Origin: Eucalyptus grandis
Lineage: Eukaryota; Streptophyta; Magnoliopsida; Myrtales; Myrtaceae
Reading direction: 5' to 3'
DNA length: 64,000 nucleotides
Assembly: GCF_016545825.1 (NCBI RefSeq)
Contig: NC_052619.1
Coordinates: 46,066,127-46,130,126, forward strand
A program made the translations under genes and the position numbers. Below are positions 23,346 to 34,969 of this stretch, in pieces (position 1 is the stretch's first letter; every line of letters begins with the position of its first letter). The notes below the pieces were generated by a model. The model did not search any database. It was not told the origin of the DNA and saw only the letters and a program-made list of their open reading frames with translations.

Positions 23346-26039
23346 TTTGGGTCAATTTTTTCGTCTCCTTCACTTCATTCCTCCGTCTTCTTTGTTTTGT
23401 CTTGAATAAGTATTTAACAAAGTCTTCTTTCCCTTCACTTATTATGCCTATGGATAGACTCTTCAATACGGTCGTTTGAGTCATTCAAGTCTTCTCAATA
23501 CTTTTATCTTCGATATTCTTTGAGTATTGTTTCGATTTCCAGAGCTTCAAGATGTTCGATACCTATATCATATAAAGATTGGTATGAGTTGGATGGAATG
23601 TAAGGAGGATTGGAAGTGTTTTTTTCTGGATACTGTTGCCTGAGCATTTTGAGAAGCTTTTCTACTTCTTCAATTACTTCAATCGATCATGGTCTTTTGG
23701 ATGACTGGTGAGAACTTGTAGGAGCATCATTGGAACTTGCTGGAATACCAGGTTGGGGTAAATATTCAAGTTGGAGTAATGAACTTTCTTTGTCAAGGCC
23801 TAGGTTGGGTGCAAGTTGTAATTTAATATGATCAAAAGAATCTTATGACAGTGGTCCTCCCTATGGATCTTGTGAATTTGCTGGTGACTTTGAAGTGTTC
23901 GGTACATCCATTCCGTAGTATATTTCTTAAGCAAGCATTGATCGTTGGCCAAGTCATGCGATAGTCATCACTATGATACTAAGAAACATGATTATCTTTT
24001 GTTGGAGAAGCTTATAACAGAATAAGTAAATTGTGCTAGCACAATATCCTCTATAATTCCCGATACAATCGAGGATAAGTTGGGATTCTACAAGAGAGTG
24101 TTATAAATTTGTTTTTTGAATAGGTTGGGGCTTATATATGGATACTTCAACATCTATATAAGTTTTACACATCTCCATTGGATCGAACAAATACTCATGG
24201 TTTGAAAAGTAAGACGATTGTATAAAGTTTTGAGTCAAGCATTCATGCTTTGACTTAGGCTTGAAAAATATTTTTTTCATGCACCTAATGGTTTAAACCA
24301 ACTAAGTATGTCCCCAAGATATTTATGCTTGGTTTCTCCTTGAATAATTCTACTAATAATAAGAGATATTTTGGCTATTGGAAACTCGATGGTATTGATA
24401 TAAAGATTAAACAAATACCAATTAAACCATTGAGTTTTCCTGGAAATTCTTCATTCGGAAAGAAAGTGAGAGGATGAATAAATAGATATTTTGGATACAA
24501 TCTATCTGGTCTAAGGAGAAGACCATTATATTCACTAAAAATATGAAAATGATATTGCCACATATGTCTTCAAAGATTTTTAACAAGAACATTATCTTGG
24601 ATAAGTACAGAGATTTCCGGTGGGTATGAATATGAAGGGATTTGGGTTTGATTTCTCAGGCCTTGAAACTACCCCTTGATTTATTATCACATACATATTT
24701 ATGGATGTGATAGCTGCAAATTCTTTTGGCTTGGACAGAAAATCAGCAAGTACATTTTATTTTTTCCCACTATATGTTTGGTGAAAATCATTATGCCCAC
24801 CTAAGTTGTGGATGCGGAACTTGCTTATGTTTGAGCTTCAGCATTTGAGAGAATAAAAACATGTCCATCTCCACCAGGAAAATATGTCCTATAAGACCGA
24901 ATTCAAATTTTTTAATGCCTTATTTTACTGTCAAAATTTCTTTGAATGTAGAGTAGAAATGCATTTCTGCTTGTGTAAATTTTCCACCCTCATGTCTACA
25001 AACTCATCACTTTCCATCAATTTCTTCAAAAAGAATAGCAACTCAATATTCATCACTGATGTCTATTTCAAGTATTTCCTGTGGATGAGATTTGCAAAGG
25101 AGGAAGATGTTGCAAAATTTCCTTAAGTCTATGTACAAACTTAGTTTGTTGTGTTCCTTACGAAGGAGCATCTTTCTTGAACATTTGTTGTAGTGGATTT
25201 ACAAACTCTGTGATTTTTGGAACGAAATCTCGGAGATAATTTACAATCCCAAGGAATTGCTGAACTTACCCGTGGGAGAGATTTTCATCAGGAAACTTTT
25301 GTAGTTCCTTAGCAATATAAGGACCGAGATAATAAGTTCCATTTATTAGATAACTTTTGAAAGCCTTTCTACAAACGTAAAGATGATCAAGAGCAAGATG
25401 TATCTCTTGCTAGAGTTCTCTAAGGGGAGCATTGGCAACAATTTGCTATTTATTTTTAATGGATTTTTCCACCATTTGGCTAATCTCCCTTGGAATAGAG
25501 GCTAAAAATACCTAAGGTTAGGACAAACTCCAAGAGCATGTAATGATTTAAGCATTTCTTGGAAATGCATATTGAGATGCTTTCTTCGTAGAGAACATCA
25601 TTTCATTTAAAAAAAAATTATAATCTTCTAAGCTTAATGAGATCTTTTGGTTCGCCAATAAAGAATTGGTGGATAACTCGAATCACATGATGAAAATCTA
25701 TCTAAAGCAAAAATGTCATTTGATCCTGGTCAAAAATAGATCTCCACCAATCTTTTAGACTTCTAGTGAATGCTCACGAACTTAGTCAACATATCATAAC
25801 GATGTTCAATAAAAAGTGCTTTGGTGTTGAGCCAAGTATGGAATTCTTGCAATCTAACTTGCCATTTGGAATATGGAATGTCATTGGGTGTGAAGTAGTA
25901 TTTTGAAGTCGAAGGGTGAGATAACTGGCTTTTGGGGAACATGAGGACCAAGGCATTTTGGGTACTTTAAGAGGAAATGAATTCTTCTTAACCATTTGTG
26001 GACAGGTTTATAGAAGGGTGAGATAACTGGCTTTTGGGA

Positions 26040-26447
26040 CTAGGGTTTCTTTCTAGGTGGCGACTGAGGAGATAGAGGAGGTTCGGGTTCATATGGTTTA
26101 AGGAATTTTGGAGGTGGGTGTGGTCGAGGTGGTCCATACGAGACCATAAATTGATATTTTCCTTCATCTTCATCTAGAAATTCGACACTAGGGTCTCCGT
26201 CAAGGTACCTCTGGTAAAGTTTATCTTTTGACCTTTTTTTTCTTTTGGATGGTCTATCATCTTCTTTGTCATTTGGAGGATTTGTGCAAAGAGGGCACTG
26301 ACAATCTAGATCCCTGAAATAATGTCTCGTATGGGGATCTTTATAATAATGAGTTGGACACCCCTCCCGCTTAGAAGACTCAATCATAGATTTTGGATAT
26401 GGATGGCCTTCATCGGCTGGAACATGAGTTGCATAAGGTTGCATCAT
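26040..26447 (-). CDS. Open linker segment of the endogenous virus polyprotein
   Basis: This is the longest open stretch of the virus remnant (135 codons). It holds a short Cys cluster (CQCPLC), a Lys/Arg-rich run (RPSKRKKRSKDK) and a Pro-rich tail ending near PPRKKP. The composition fits the disordered linker between the movement and coat domains of a caulimovirid polyprotein. There is no reason to think it is expressed. A direct repeat of about 26 bases (25911-25936 and 26013-26038) overlaps its downstream edge. Confidence 0.5.
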   Translation of the reverse strand: MMQPYATHVPADEGHPYPKSMIESSKREGCPTHYYKDPHTRHYFRDLDCQCPLCTNPPNDKEDDRPSKRKKRSKDKLYQRYLDGDPSVEFLDEDEGKYQFMVSYGPPRPHPPPKFLKPYEPEPPLSPQSPPRKKP

Positions 26448-27150
26448 AAAAATAATAAGAAAAATAGAAGATGTGGTCTCTTCATTTTCCTTACTAAATT
26501 TGATGACAATTGTGCCATCTTTCTTCTTAGTGAATTGGGACTTTGTGGATTGGATCGATTTGGAATTTTGGTGGATTTTTTCATAGTTAATTACCCACGT
26601 ATCTGGGAGTAATTTAACTAATTGATCTCGATGGATCTATTTAGGAACATGAACATAGGAAATTTGGTTATTATCCACCAAGATGAACAAGGCATCTTCT
26701 AAACAAGGGAAATTGAGGTCAATGGCATGATTCTAGACCGAATAAATTATTTGGTGATATAAGGTAGCAACAATAGAGTTCGAAGTTTGACGTGCTTCAG
26801 TAATCTATAGCTAGATCTTAGGGGCTGAGAGAAGGGGTGAATCCGAGAGAGCCGTATTGAAGTTTGGAAACAACATAACAAACACTATTCCTATGTTAAG
26901 GGTGGTTTGGATGGTATCGATGCAAGCATGCTAATAGTTCAAGAAAAGGGTATCTAAAAGAGCCATTTAAGCAACTATAGTTAATCCATTCCTTTCATGA
27001 AATGATAAAGCAAGCCCAATGGCACTAAATTAAAGGTGTGTATAACCTTGCTGTATCGACCTTCGTTGAAAGTTAGAAGGACTTTGAAAGGTGACAAAGC
27101 ATTCCTATTGAGTGACTAAAATAGGATGGTGATCAAATTTCAAAAACTGG

Positions 27151-28004
27151 GTATACTCTTTAACTTCTTAATTTAGCCCAAAAAGTTATGACACTTATTT
27201 CATATCATAAGTTTAAGATCGATTTGGTAATATTTCCATTTGGAGACAACGTACATTTTACATGGTAACTGTTGTCAAGTCATTTCGCTTGTGATTTGGG
27301 AGAAATTTGCATGCGCAATCTGCAACTAATGACCTTAAATTATCCGCTGATCACCTCACCAGACACAAGAGAGTGAAGGACTTTGACATGACAGACGAGC
27401 TCCATCACATCCGTCAACAATCCATTGCTGTCAAAAGGGTCAGTCTAGAGGAGTCACACGTGTTCGAACCAACGAGTACGTCACAGGATCTTCTCATATC
27501 TTCAAATTCTACTCCTAATTCAACAATTCTCAAGTAAATTGAAGGAAGAGAAGTCGCATGAGAAGTTGGCAGAATCTCCTTAGTGTTTATTATTTACCAA
27601 GTCCACCTTCCAACAGTCATAAAAAGTTGAGGTAGAAGCAGTAAATACATCATACAGGGACTAGGAGACTCCCTGAAGAGAGTTTCAAGTTCATCACACG
27701 CATTCTGACAGGAGTAGAAGTCGAACCTAGCATTCCATGGTTCTTCAATCCTGTTCTCTGGCAAAGGTTTCTCGAAATTGAGATGGTATACACGAGGAAA
27801 CAATGGGTAAATCCATCACAACAGCAAGCATACATCGCATACATCCACGAACCTTTCCTTTAATTGCTTCTATTTACTTGATGGGATGGGAAGGAGAATG
27901 AGGGTGACTTCACTAAGAAATTATAACACGTACAAGCTTATTGTTTCTCGCATAATACAAACAAGTATGCGGAGAAACTCCGACCCGCATCAGAGAGAAG
28001 CTGT
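27151..28004. other. Intergenic DNA with one coding-like fragment
   Basis: The minus strand at about 27800-27670 reads as a plausible protein piece (HLNFEKPLPENRIEEPWNA and following residues), but it has no splice partners or recognised family. It may be a gene fragment. The rest shows nothing. Confidence 0.3.
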
Positions 28005-29990
28005 TTATTGATTGTTTCTCTTGCGAGCAATCTCTCTTGCCATTTCCCTCAGCTCTTCTGGCGAAGGCGGCCTCGGTCCCTCAGGTGGGTATACCACGTA
28101 AGATTTCTTGACAGACAGAAAAGGAACTTCAGAGTCATAATCATAACCACAAAGGAGTACCAACAAAATTTGGAGATAAGATGGATTATGGATGATCTTA
28201 ACAAGCACTAACGGGCACATAAACAACAAAGGTACTTTTATCTCAGTCAATGATTCAGTATTCACACTCAGAAGATAATAAACCACAGCTTCAACCTTGC
28301 AGTATTTCATCACCAGATGAGGAGCGACTAACGAGAAAGTCCTCATGCTCATCGTAATCTTCCAAAAAAAGTGGGCTAAGATGTCACCTCTGCCATTAGT
28401 TCCCTTTAAACTACTAAAGAACCACACCACATCCTTGGCCCACAAAATTCATTTAATGCGAGCAATAGAAGCTTGTAATTTATCCAAGATGACTCATTAC
28501 TGCTCTTGTCATGGTATGAAGTAGCAGCAAGAAGTGTGAATTCTAGCTCTTCATTTAGTTTGTAATTCCATTTAAAAAAGCAGCAGTCTTCTGTAAAACT
28601 GGTAAAAAGGAATCCATTAAGGGATGAAAAGGCTAAATTAATCTGAAGAATCAAATAAAAAGCAGTCTGCCCATGTCGAAAAGTTCCTTGGACAGTCATT
28701 ACTGGGGAAGAACTTGGTAGGAAAAAATCATTAGGCTTCACCAAAATGTTGAAAAATCAAGAAACAAGTACAGCAATATACGTTTACAAAACTGAAAGTC
28801 CATCCTGAAGAACCCAGCCAATATCGAAGTTCATGGAAGAGGCAAGATGTGGCAATATAATTGGGGTCAATTTTTGAGACAACCAAATTGATCCTATACA
28901 CTACGTAATAAGGGCACAGATGACTAAGGGGCAAACGCAACCTTACTAGTTAGTACAGCGAGCAAAGCAATGTCCATGGATCAACCCATCTGCCAAACAA
29001 GCATTAGATGGTCTTTGTTATCATCATCCTGAACTACTTATTGATGTGTCAAAGATGTGTGCGGTACAGTAGATCCTCCTAAATTTAACTTGGAACTCAT
29101 AAATCCTGGAAGGAAACACAAATAGCTGGGAGCAATTGAGAAATTTTATCACAAGATATTGGATTTAGTCTAGGTTTAACATGGTCATCACAATCTGCCA
29201 GATTCTCAAAGACGGTCCTCAGGGAACCATCAAACATGATCTAAGTGAAGAGCTGTTATCAGAAAAACTGTATGGGGAACAGCTCGAAATGCATCGTTGT
29301 TTTTTCGCAAATTCGATACTGAAGACACACAAGCTCGGCGACCAAACAACAAGATAAAACCAAAATCGCTCTTCGAAATTCGTATGACAGATCATCAAGA
29401 AGACTGAAATTCAAAAGTTCACAGGGACCCAACTCCCGCATCGAAAACGGTTATATTCATCTGGGTTCCACTCCCTCGCCCAAGATCCCAAGAACATACA
29501 AGACAAGCAATTCGAGGCAATTTGCACAAACAACATTTTTCAATCGTTGCAACCTATAGGACACAAACAAATTAAGCATATTCACGACGCAACCAAACCG
29601 CGTCCGACACGAAAAAACACTCGGGCGCTTCTCATCCAGACGAGCTCAAACTCCAAAAGAATCCCCATCACAAACAGCTAACGGCACGCCGACAATTCCA
29701 GCCGCCTAAAACCCTAGGCCGGACTAGCGAATCAAGCCAACTCCCCAAAAAACGCAACACCCATCAGTCGAAATCTTGACATTCGCTCGCATTGACAAGG
29801 GGCATTAACTTGATAGGACGCCCATATGGATCGCGACAGGGAGAGAGGGAGAGGAACTCACAGTGCCCATGAATTTCTGGAGATTCTTGGAGTTGTTGGC
29901 GAAGGCGTACATGAGAACGATGGGGACCGTCACGTAGACGCCGAACTTGGCGATCTCCAGGATGCCCTTCGACGTTCCGATGGACGACAT
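28005..29990 (-). CDS. PET100-like cytochrome c oxidase assembly protein
   Basis: There are two coding exons, 29990-29862 and 28106-28005, joined by GT-AG sites (donor GTGAGT, acceptor TCAAG) and giving 76 residues. The protein starts MSSIGTSKGILEIAKFG, has one membrane segment (about residues 16-31, VYVTVPIVLMYAF) and ends in a conserved YVVYPPEGPRPPSPEELR stretch plus a basic tail. Length, exon split and sequence match the small plant protein I recall as Arabidopsis At4g14615, annotated PET100-like. PET100 proteins help assemble complex IV at the inner mitochondrial membrane. The leader contains a (CT)n tract on the sense strand, and a Mutator-type MITE ends about 210 bases upstream of the ATG. 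The frame is intact. Confidence 0.88.
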
Positions 29991-30066
29991 TTTCTCGCCG
30001 GGAAGACCGTGAACTGCAGAATTCTCGGCAAACGAAGACCCCTGCAATTGCAATACCCACAGAGAG

Positions 30067-30070
<4 letters not shown>

Positions 30071-30102
<32 letters not shown>
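30071..30102. repeat. (GA)n microsatellite upstream of the PET100-like gene
   Basis: A run of AG units about 80 bases upstream of the start codon, hence (CT)n on the sense strand of the probable leader. Confidence 0.95.
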
Positions 30103-30104
<2 letters not shown>

Positions 30105-30202
30105 GAGAGGAGAGCAAAATGGGCCGCGCCGGGCCTGGTAAGAAATGAATTGGGCTATAGAGGGACTTCAACAGGAATATCCAACCACTATTTTGTGAAA
30201 TG

Positions 30203-30592
30203 TTTAATACCATGAAAAATCTCTGATACATTTATAATAAATTTATATTAAATTAATTTTTCAACTACCAAAAACTCAAAATTGGTATGTTTGTGGCAAA
30301 TTTACTTTTCGTTAGTTTGGTTAATTTTTATCATTAAATTATATAGTAAGATAACATGCGATAATTAACGAATATATCAATTTGTGGGTAACAATATTAA
30401 TCTCATTTAGTGGAAACTAATGGAAATAAATTTATTACAAATGTATAGGTATAGAGATTTCGATGGTCAAAAATTAGTTTTGGATAAATTTATTATAAAT
30501 GTGCTAATTTTGAGTTTTTCGTAATTAAAAAATTAATTTTAGGCATATTTTTACGAATGTATTAATTTTGAGTTTTTCATGGTATTAAAACC
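30203..30592. mobile_element. Mutator-type MITE near the PET100-like promoter
   Basis: This 390-bp AT-rich element has terminal inverted repeats TTTAATACCATGAAAAA (left) and the same word complemented at the right. A 9-bp target duplication, TGTGAAATG, lies at 30194-30202 and 30593-30601. Internal repeats of AATTTTGAGTTTTTC-type text occur. There is no coding capacity. Confidence 0.87.
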
Positions 30593-30659
30593 TGTGAAAT
30601 GGCCACATCTCTTTTTTATGAGTAATGAACGAGCAATGATACCCATTGACCCTTAACAT

Positions 30660-31541
30660 TATCCCTTGACTTAGACCTCAACACAATCTCCCATTATGCT
30701 CAAATAGCAAACTGGCCCTAGCTAGTCATGCCTAAAAGAACAGACCAAGATAGTGTTCCAAGACCCTCTAGGACTTGTGAAGAAATATTCTCCTCAATCG
30801 GTCTAAACATGTGGAATGTCCTGACATCACAAAGAGAATTCACTCATAACACCAATAGTCCTCCTGTTGACTTTTGACTTGAACAATGCTACGGGGAAGA
30901 ATAGCTTGCACGACATAGCTCTGATGATTTAGATTATGATTACAACTCCTAAGATGAATCGCCATAGCACAAGTCACTGTAGCAAAGTTACTATAACAAT
31001 AGATTAGGGAAATCACTATCCATAGGCACTGTTCATACCACCTAAAATAATTCTTGATTGGGATTCCTGGAGCCTACACGTGCATTTGAGACCATTGAGT
31101 ATGGTCTTTGTTTTTTGTGACCTCTTAGTGCCTATAAAAGGCAAATGGGATGTGATGTTTGGGGCAGAGTCCCTTGAATTAAAATGTAAGCTTGTGAAAA
31201 TTCTCCTTATATCTCTCTAAACACTTCATGTTCTCTAACTTGATATGATCCTCTAAGAAATGTAGCTCTATTAGTTAGAAATGTTTCTATCTTAGCACTC
31301 TTGAGTGTCTCTATGCTCCGAATTAAATTTCTAGAAAATTTGTAGTTAAAAGACAGTCCCTGGAAGGCCTGAATAAGAGATTCGCCTAGTGTATGATAGA
31401 AAATCTATTGCAACTGATATGGTTTTCCCTAGTTCTAAGCAAAGATCTCCTTATACTTTTTTAGGCATGATTAGCTAGGGCCAATTTGCTGTTTGAGTAT
31501 AATAGGAGACTGTGTTGAGGTTTGATCCAAAGGATAAGGAA
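30660..31541. repeat. Large inverted repeat enclosing virus-like promoter DNA
   Basis: Bases 30660-30738 and 31461-31541 are inverted copies of each other (about 78 bases, roughly 85% identical by eye; shared words ACCTCAACACA, GCAAA-TGGCCCTAGCTA and TCATGCCTAAAA). They enclose about 720 bases containing the promoter-like block at 31000-31260. The origin may be a rearranged pararetrovirus insertion. Confidence 0.75.
31000..31260 (+). promoter_or_regulatory. Second pararetrovirus-like promoter block
   Basis: The plus strand shows CACTGTTCATACC, then GTGCCTATAAAAGGCAAA at about 31127-31144, and about 110 bases later GATATGATCCTCTAAG. The order and spacing echo the minus-strand block at 23095-23345 (CTGTTCATA, GCCTATATAAGGCAG, GGTATGATCCCTTAA). 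It is probably part of another viral insertion. Confidence 0.4.
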
Positions 31542-33256
31542 AAGGGTCTTTGATCATTAGGGTCTTGAGATAGAAGCCCTCCCCATTAGGCATAGGATGC
31601 TTAAGCATAAGATTCTTGGGAGGATTTTAAGGATCATTCCTGTCTGCCATTTCTTGTTCTTGTTATGGAAGCATTCTTGATTGATTCTGTGCTTGATTGA
31701 ATTCCTCAAGTGCTTGTTTGGTTTCAGGTGCGGGATCATAGTTGCCCCATGGGACAAGTATTGAATAGTCCCATACTTCTTCTGGAATGGTCCGCTTTTT
31801 CTTGGCACAAGACTCTCTGGAGTCTTTATAGTTGTATTCAATAGATCCAACGCAATCTTAGAACCAATTGGCCAACAAAAAAATCAAGTGCTTGCTACGA
31901 TGGTCAAGCTTAGGTCATTATTTAAGGCTAACTTGACAACTTCAAATCCTTATTTAAAACAATGTTTACTTCAGATTTTTTTTCCCGAAAATTTGAGTTC
32001 ACTTCAAGTCATTATTTGGAATTTTCCCTTGTTTCTATAAACTTCCAAACGCCTCCAAACTCGGCAAGATCGAACCAAGTCGGCAAGACCGATAGAAAAT
32101 AAGAAAGAATCGAAATTCAAGAGCAACCTGAAGAGTTCTGCAAGCTGCAAGGGCAACAGTGGAGGAGAGGCAATCCGCGACAACTCGCTTCAAAGACTCG
32201 AGCAGCTTCTACACTGACAAAGATCTCCAACCTCGATATGCCCGAATCGAATCAACGGCTCTATTATCCCCGCTGCCAAATCCAAATTGGTGATGCCTCG
32301 AGCTGCTTCTCAAGGGGCTGGGTATGAAGGATGGGTACGTTGTGCAGAATCCTATTCCTCCCCAAGCAGTCGCAATACAAAGTGAGAGTGAGTGCATGTG
32401 TTGAGTTTGTTCTTTGCCCCTACATTTGAACAACCATGAAAACTGCTAGTGGTTGTGTGAGAAAATTGAGGTGAGATTGTGTGAAAGAGAAAATTGAGGT
32501 GAGACTTGGGGTGCATATGTTTAAATGAAAAAAGTAAATGAGTTTTCCGAACTTTGGCGTATTTTGGTTCGTAGAAAATTATCAATCAACGAAAAAATAT
32601 TTACGATCATAGATAATGTATATTCTTAATGTTAGGAAAATAAATTCTTAAAACTGAAAAAGGGGAAATCAAAGCATTTTCCAAAAAAGAATTCTTTTCA
32701 TGATTTGCGAAACATACATATATATTTATTTATTATTATTATGATTTTTTCCCCACAACACACACCTTTCAAATGAGGAAATCCCACCCAATCAAAGTCA
32801 TAAAAAAATATAAAATTGGACCAGCTGGTGTCCCAGTTTCCAACTTTAAGATTAGTGGCTCACGATGCACCACAAATTTGTGAAGTGACTGAACGGGTAG
32901 GTACTCATTTTCCTTTTCTTATTTTGTTCGTTAGCCATTGAGTTTGGAAAATTTTGTCATTTAGAGAAGAGCAATGTCTCATGTTTGCCTTTTTAATAAG
33001 TAAGGGCCATGTTGAACTCTAACCAAATAGTGGTAAGAAGAAAATCAACTCCATGATTTCTAAATTCTTTTAACTTAGTCATACTTTGTATCTCGTGATT
33101 ATAGGGTAATTCAACTCCTGTATGGTAAATTCTTGATTAATCTTATGTTTTTCAAATGTCGATGCTGCTTGGCACTACGAATCAATTCCCACTTTATGTA
33201 CTTGTGATTTGATTTCTACAAGGTGAGCAACGAATGATGATTCTGTCCAGGAAGTA
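31542..33256. other. Intergenic DNA, no gene seen
   Basis: A minus-strand open frame at 31557-31850 (97 codons) may continue the virus-like material, but no domain is recognised. The remainder is AT-rich without features. Confidence 0.4.
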
Positions 33257-33312
33257 ATCACGCAGGTGGGTTTAAAAGAGGATGAACTTCTAACCGTCGC
33301 GTCAACTGTCAC

Positions 33313-33461
33313 TTCCCGGAAATGGGGAGAACAAGAAACAAACTTTCCCGGAAAATCCTCGACCCAGTGGGGATCCGCAGAAGAAAAAGACGGAAGTTTC
33401 TCGCTGGGCGGCCGACGACTTTCCCGGAATGTTCCAACGACTGCCTCAGGTTTTCCCAGAA
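33313..33461. promoter_or_regulatory. Cluster of TTCCCGGAA palindromes
   Basis: Three perfect copies of the 9-base palindrome TTCCCGGAA (33313-33321, 33345-33353, 33421-33429) and one variant, TTCCCAGAA (33453-33461), lie within 149 bases, about 1.5 kb upstream of the U-box start codon and near its likely transcription start. The binding factor is unknown to me. Confidence 0.5.
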
Positions 33462-33955
33462 TCGAGAAAGAACCGACCAAACCGCCTCCCGGACCACGTC
33501 AAGGCGGAAAACGGGATCGTCATGTAATATATCTAAAATATGCAAAGACCGCGGAGCATTGACTCGGGGCAAGTCCTCGTTTTCTGTACGGCAACGCCCG
33601 GTAAAAGCTGTATCGGTGCTCCGTTTCTGCCCACTTGTCACTGCATGCTCGAGCTTTTCTTCTTCTTCTTTGGGAATTTTCCAGGAGTGAGGTTGGAATA
33701 ATTGCAGCGGTACTAATCTCGTGGGAATCTCAAAGGGCTTGCGCAGTTCTCTAGAGGTAATTTATGGAACGCATGAGAAGTGAAATTTGCCATTTTTGGA
33801 TGTTTGGGTTTGGTTATTAGTAAGAGAGAGATTCATATTTTTTTTCTGCATGTGGAATTCGTTCAGCTGAGTACAATGAACACATGGGCTTCGTTGGATT
33901 TTTTTTTTTTTTTTTTCCATTTGTATAATTTGCTAGTTTGCAGGAGTCATTTGAA

Positions 33956-33956
<1 letters not shown>

Positions 33957-33982
<26 letters not shown>
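33957..33982. repeat. (CT)n microsatellite in the likely U-box gene leader or leader intron
   Basis: Thirteen or so CT units. A plausible leader intron runs from GTAATT near 33757 to CTGCAG near 34874, which would place this repeat inside it. Confidence 0.85.
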
Positions 33983-33987
<5 letters not shown>

Positions 33988-34969
33988 TCGGGTCTCCCTG
34001 TTTTTATGCTTTTGATATTTGTGATTGGAATGGAGAAATTAGCCGGAAGAGGGTGTAAAAACTGTCGCGAAGCAAAAATTCGGTGAAAGAAAATCAATCT
34101 TCTTGGTCCCGTTCTTGGAGTTTGGGAAGTCGCATGATTAACAAAACTATCATTCCGGATATAAGGGTTGCTTATGTCAGTGACATTTCAGGTCGAGTTT
34201 GTTTCTAGTCTATGAAAGATTTGGTTAATGTGTTTCTCTGTTTCTTTTATACTGTCTCAGTTTCTTATCCTTTGCGCACGTCTAAAGGACGAAATGATGC
34301 GTACTACTAAATGGGAGGGGTTAAAACGGTTGGCGTGGAGACATTTGTGTATCACTGTGTTTATGCATTATAATGGATGATGAACCGCCTAAATTAATAG
34401 ACATTCTAGGGAACTACAATCTAGTTGAGTCCACTGAGCCGAAGTGGTAGCATTACCAGAGGCTGAATATTCACCTTCATGTGCGAACAGAATATAGCAT
34501 GGTTGTAGAAAACTCTTGGGAGATTAAGTCAATTAGGAATCCACATCGACTGAGAAAGATGAGTGGAACATGATTTAATCTCAAAATTGGTCTTTATTCT
34601 GTGTTGAGAATGATGAACTATTATGTTACAAGGTGAGGGAACCTTCATATGTTAATGCCAAAATGAATCAGAAAAACAGAGATTGTGAGATTTTTATCTC
34701 TACTATCCTGTGGCCTTGTGGATTTTTTAAGCCTTTTGTTTATCCCATTTCATCTTTAGTTCATCCTAACAGACCATGAGAGAACTCGTTCACAGTGCCA
34801 TTTTTCCATCAACTAATAGCATTGCTGAATCCTTTCGTCGTGTGGAGTGGAAAGTGACTTGTTATAAACTGCAGGTCATATGGATGCCGCTTGAATCTGA
34901 AGATTTTCGATGATGTTGTTGAACATTTGAGCAAGGAAATAATCCATTCTCCTAATCTTGTGCTTAACC

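Larger units (their letters stand above)
22950..27150 (-). mobile_element. Endogenous pararetrovirus remnant (Caulimoviridae), decayed
   Basis: Reading the minus strand from about 27100 downward, pieces with plant-pararetrovirus character occur in viral order: movement-protein-like text (about 27100-26500), a Lys/Pro-rich linker ORF (26447-26040), coat-protein-like text (about 25990-25450), the C-terminal part of reverse transcriptase with FLGIVNYLRDF (about 25260-25225) and an RNase H region (about 25120-24840). A tail ORF follows at 24563-24375, then a TATA-bearing noncoding region (about 23330-22960). Numerous stops and frameshifts interrupt it. The protease and most of the polymerase palm appear to be missing between about 25450 and 25320. 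It is an old, non-functional copy. I cannot fix the genus; the arrangement is compatible with petuvirus- or florendovirus-like elements. Confidence 0.75.

Noticed and set aside
27461..27476. Minus-strand GGTTCGAACAC as a tRNA B box
   Set aside because: No A box or foldable acceptor stem at the right distance.
27307..27537. Open frame (76 codons) resembling a small soluble protein
   Set aside because: No family recognised, no neighbours or splice sites, and short enough to arise by chance.
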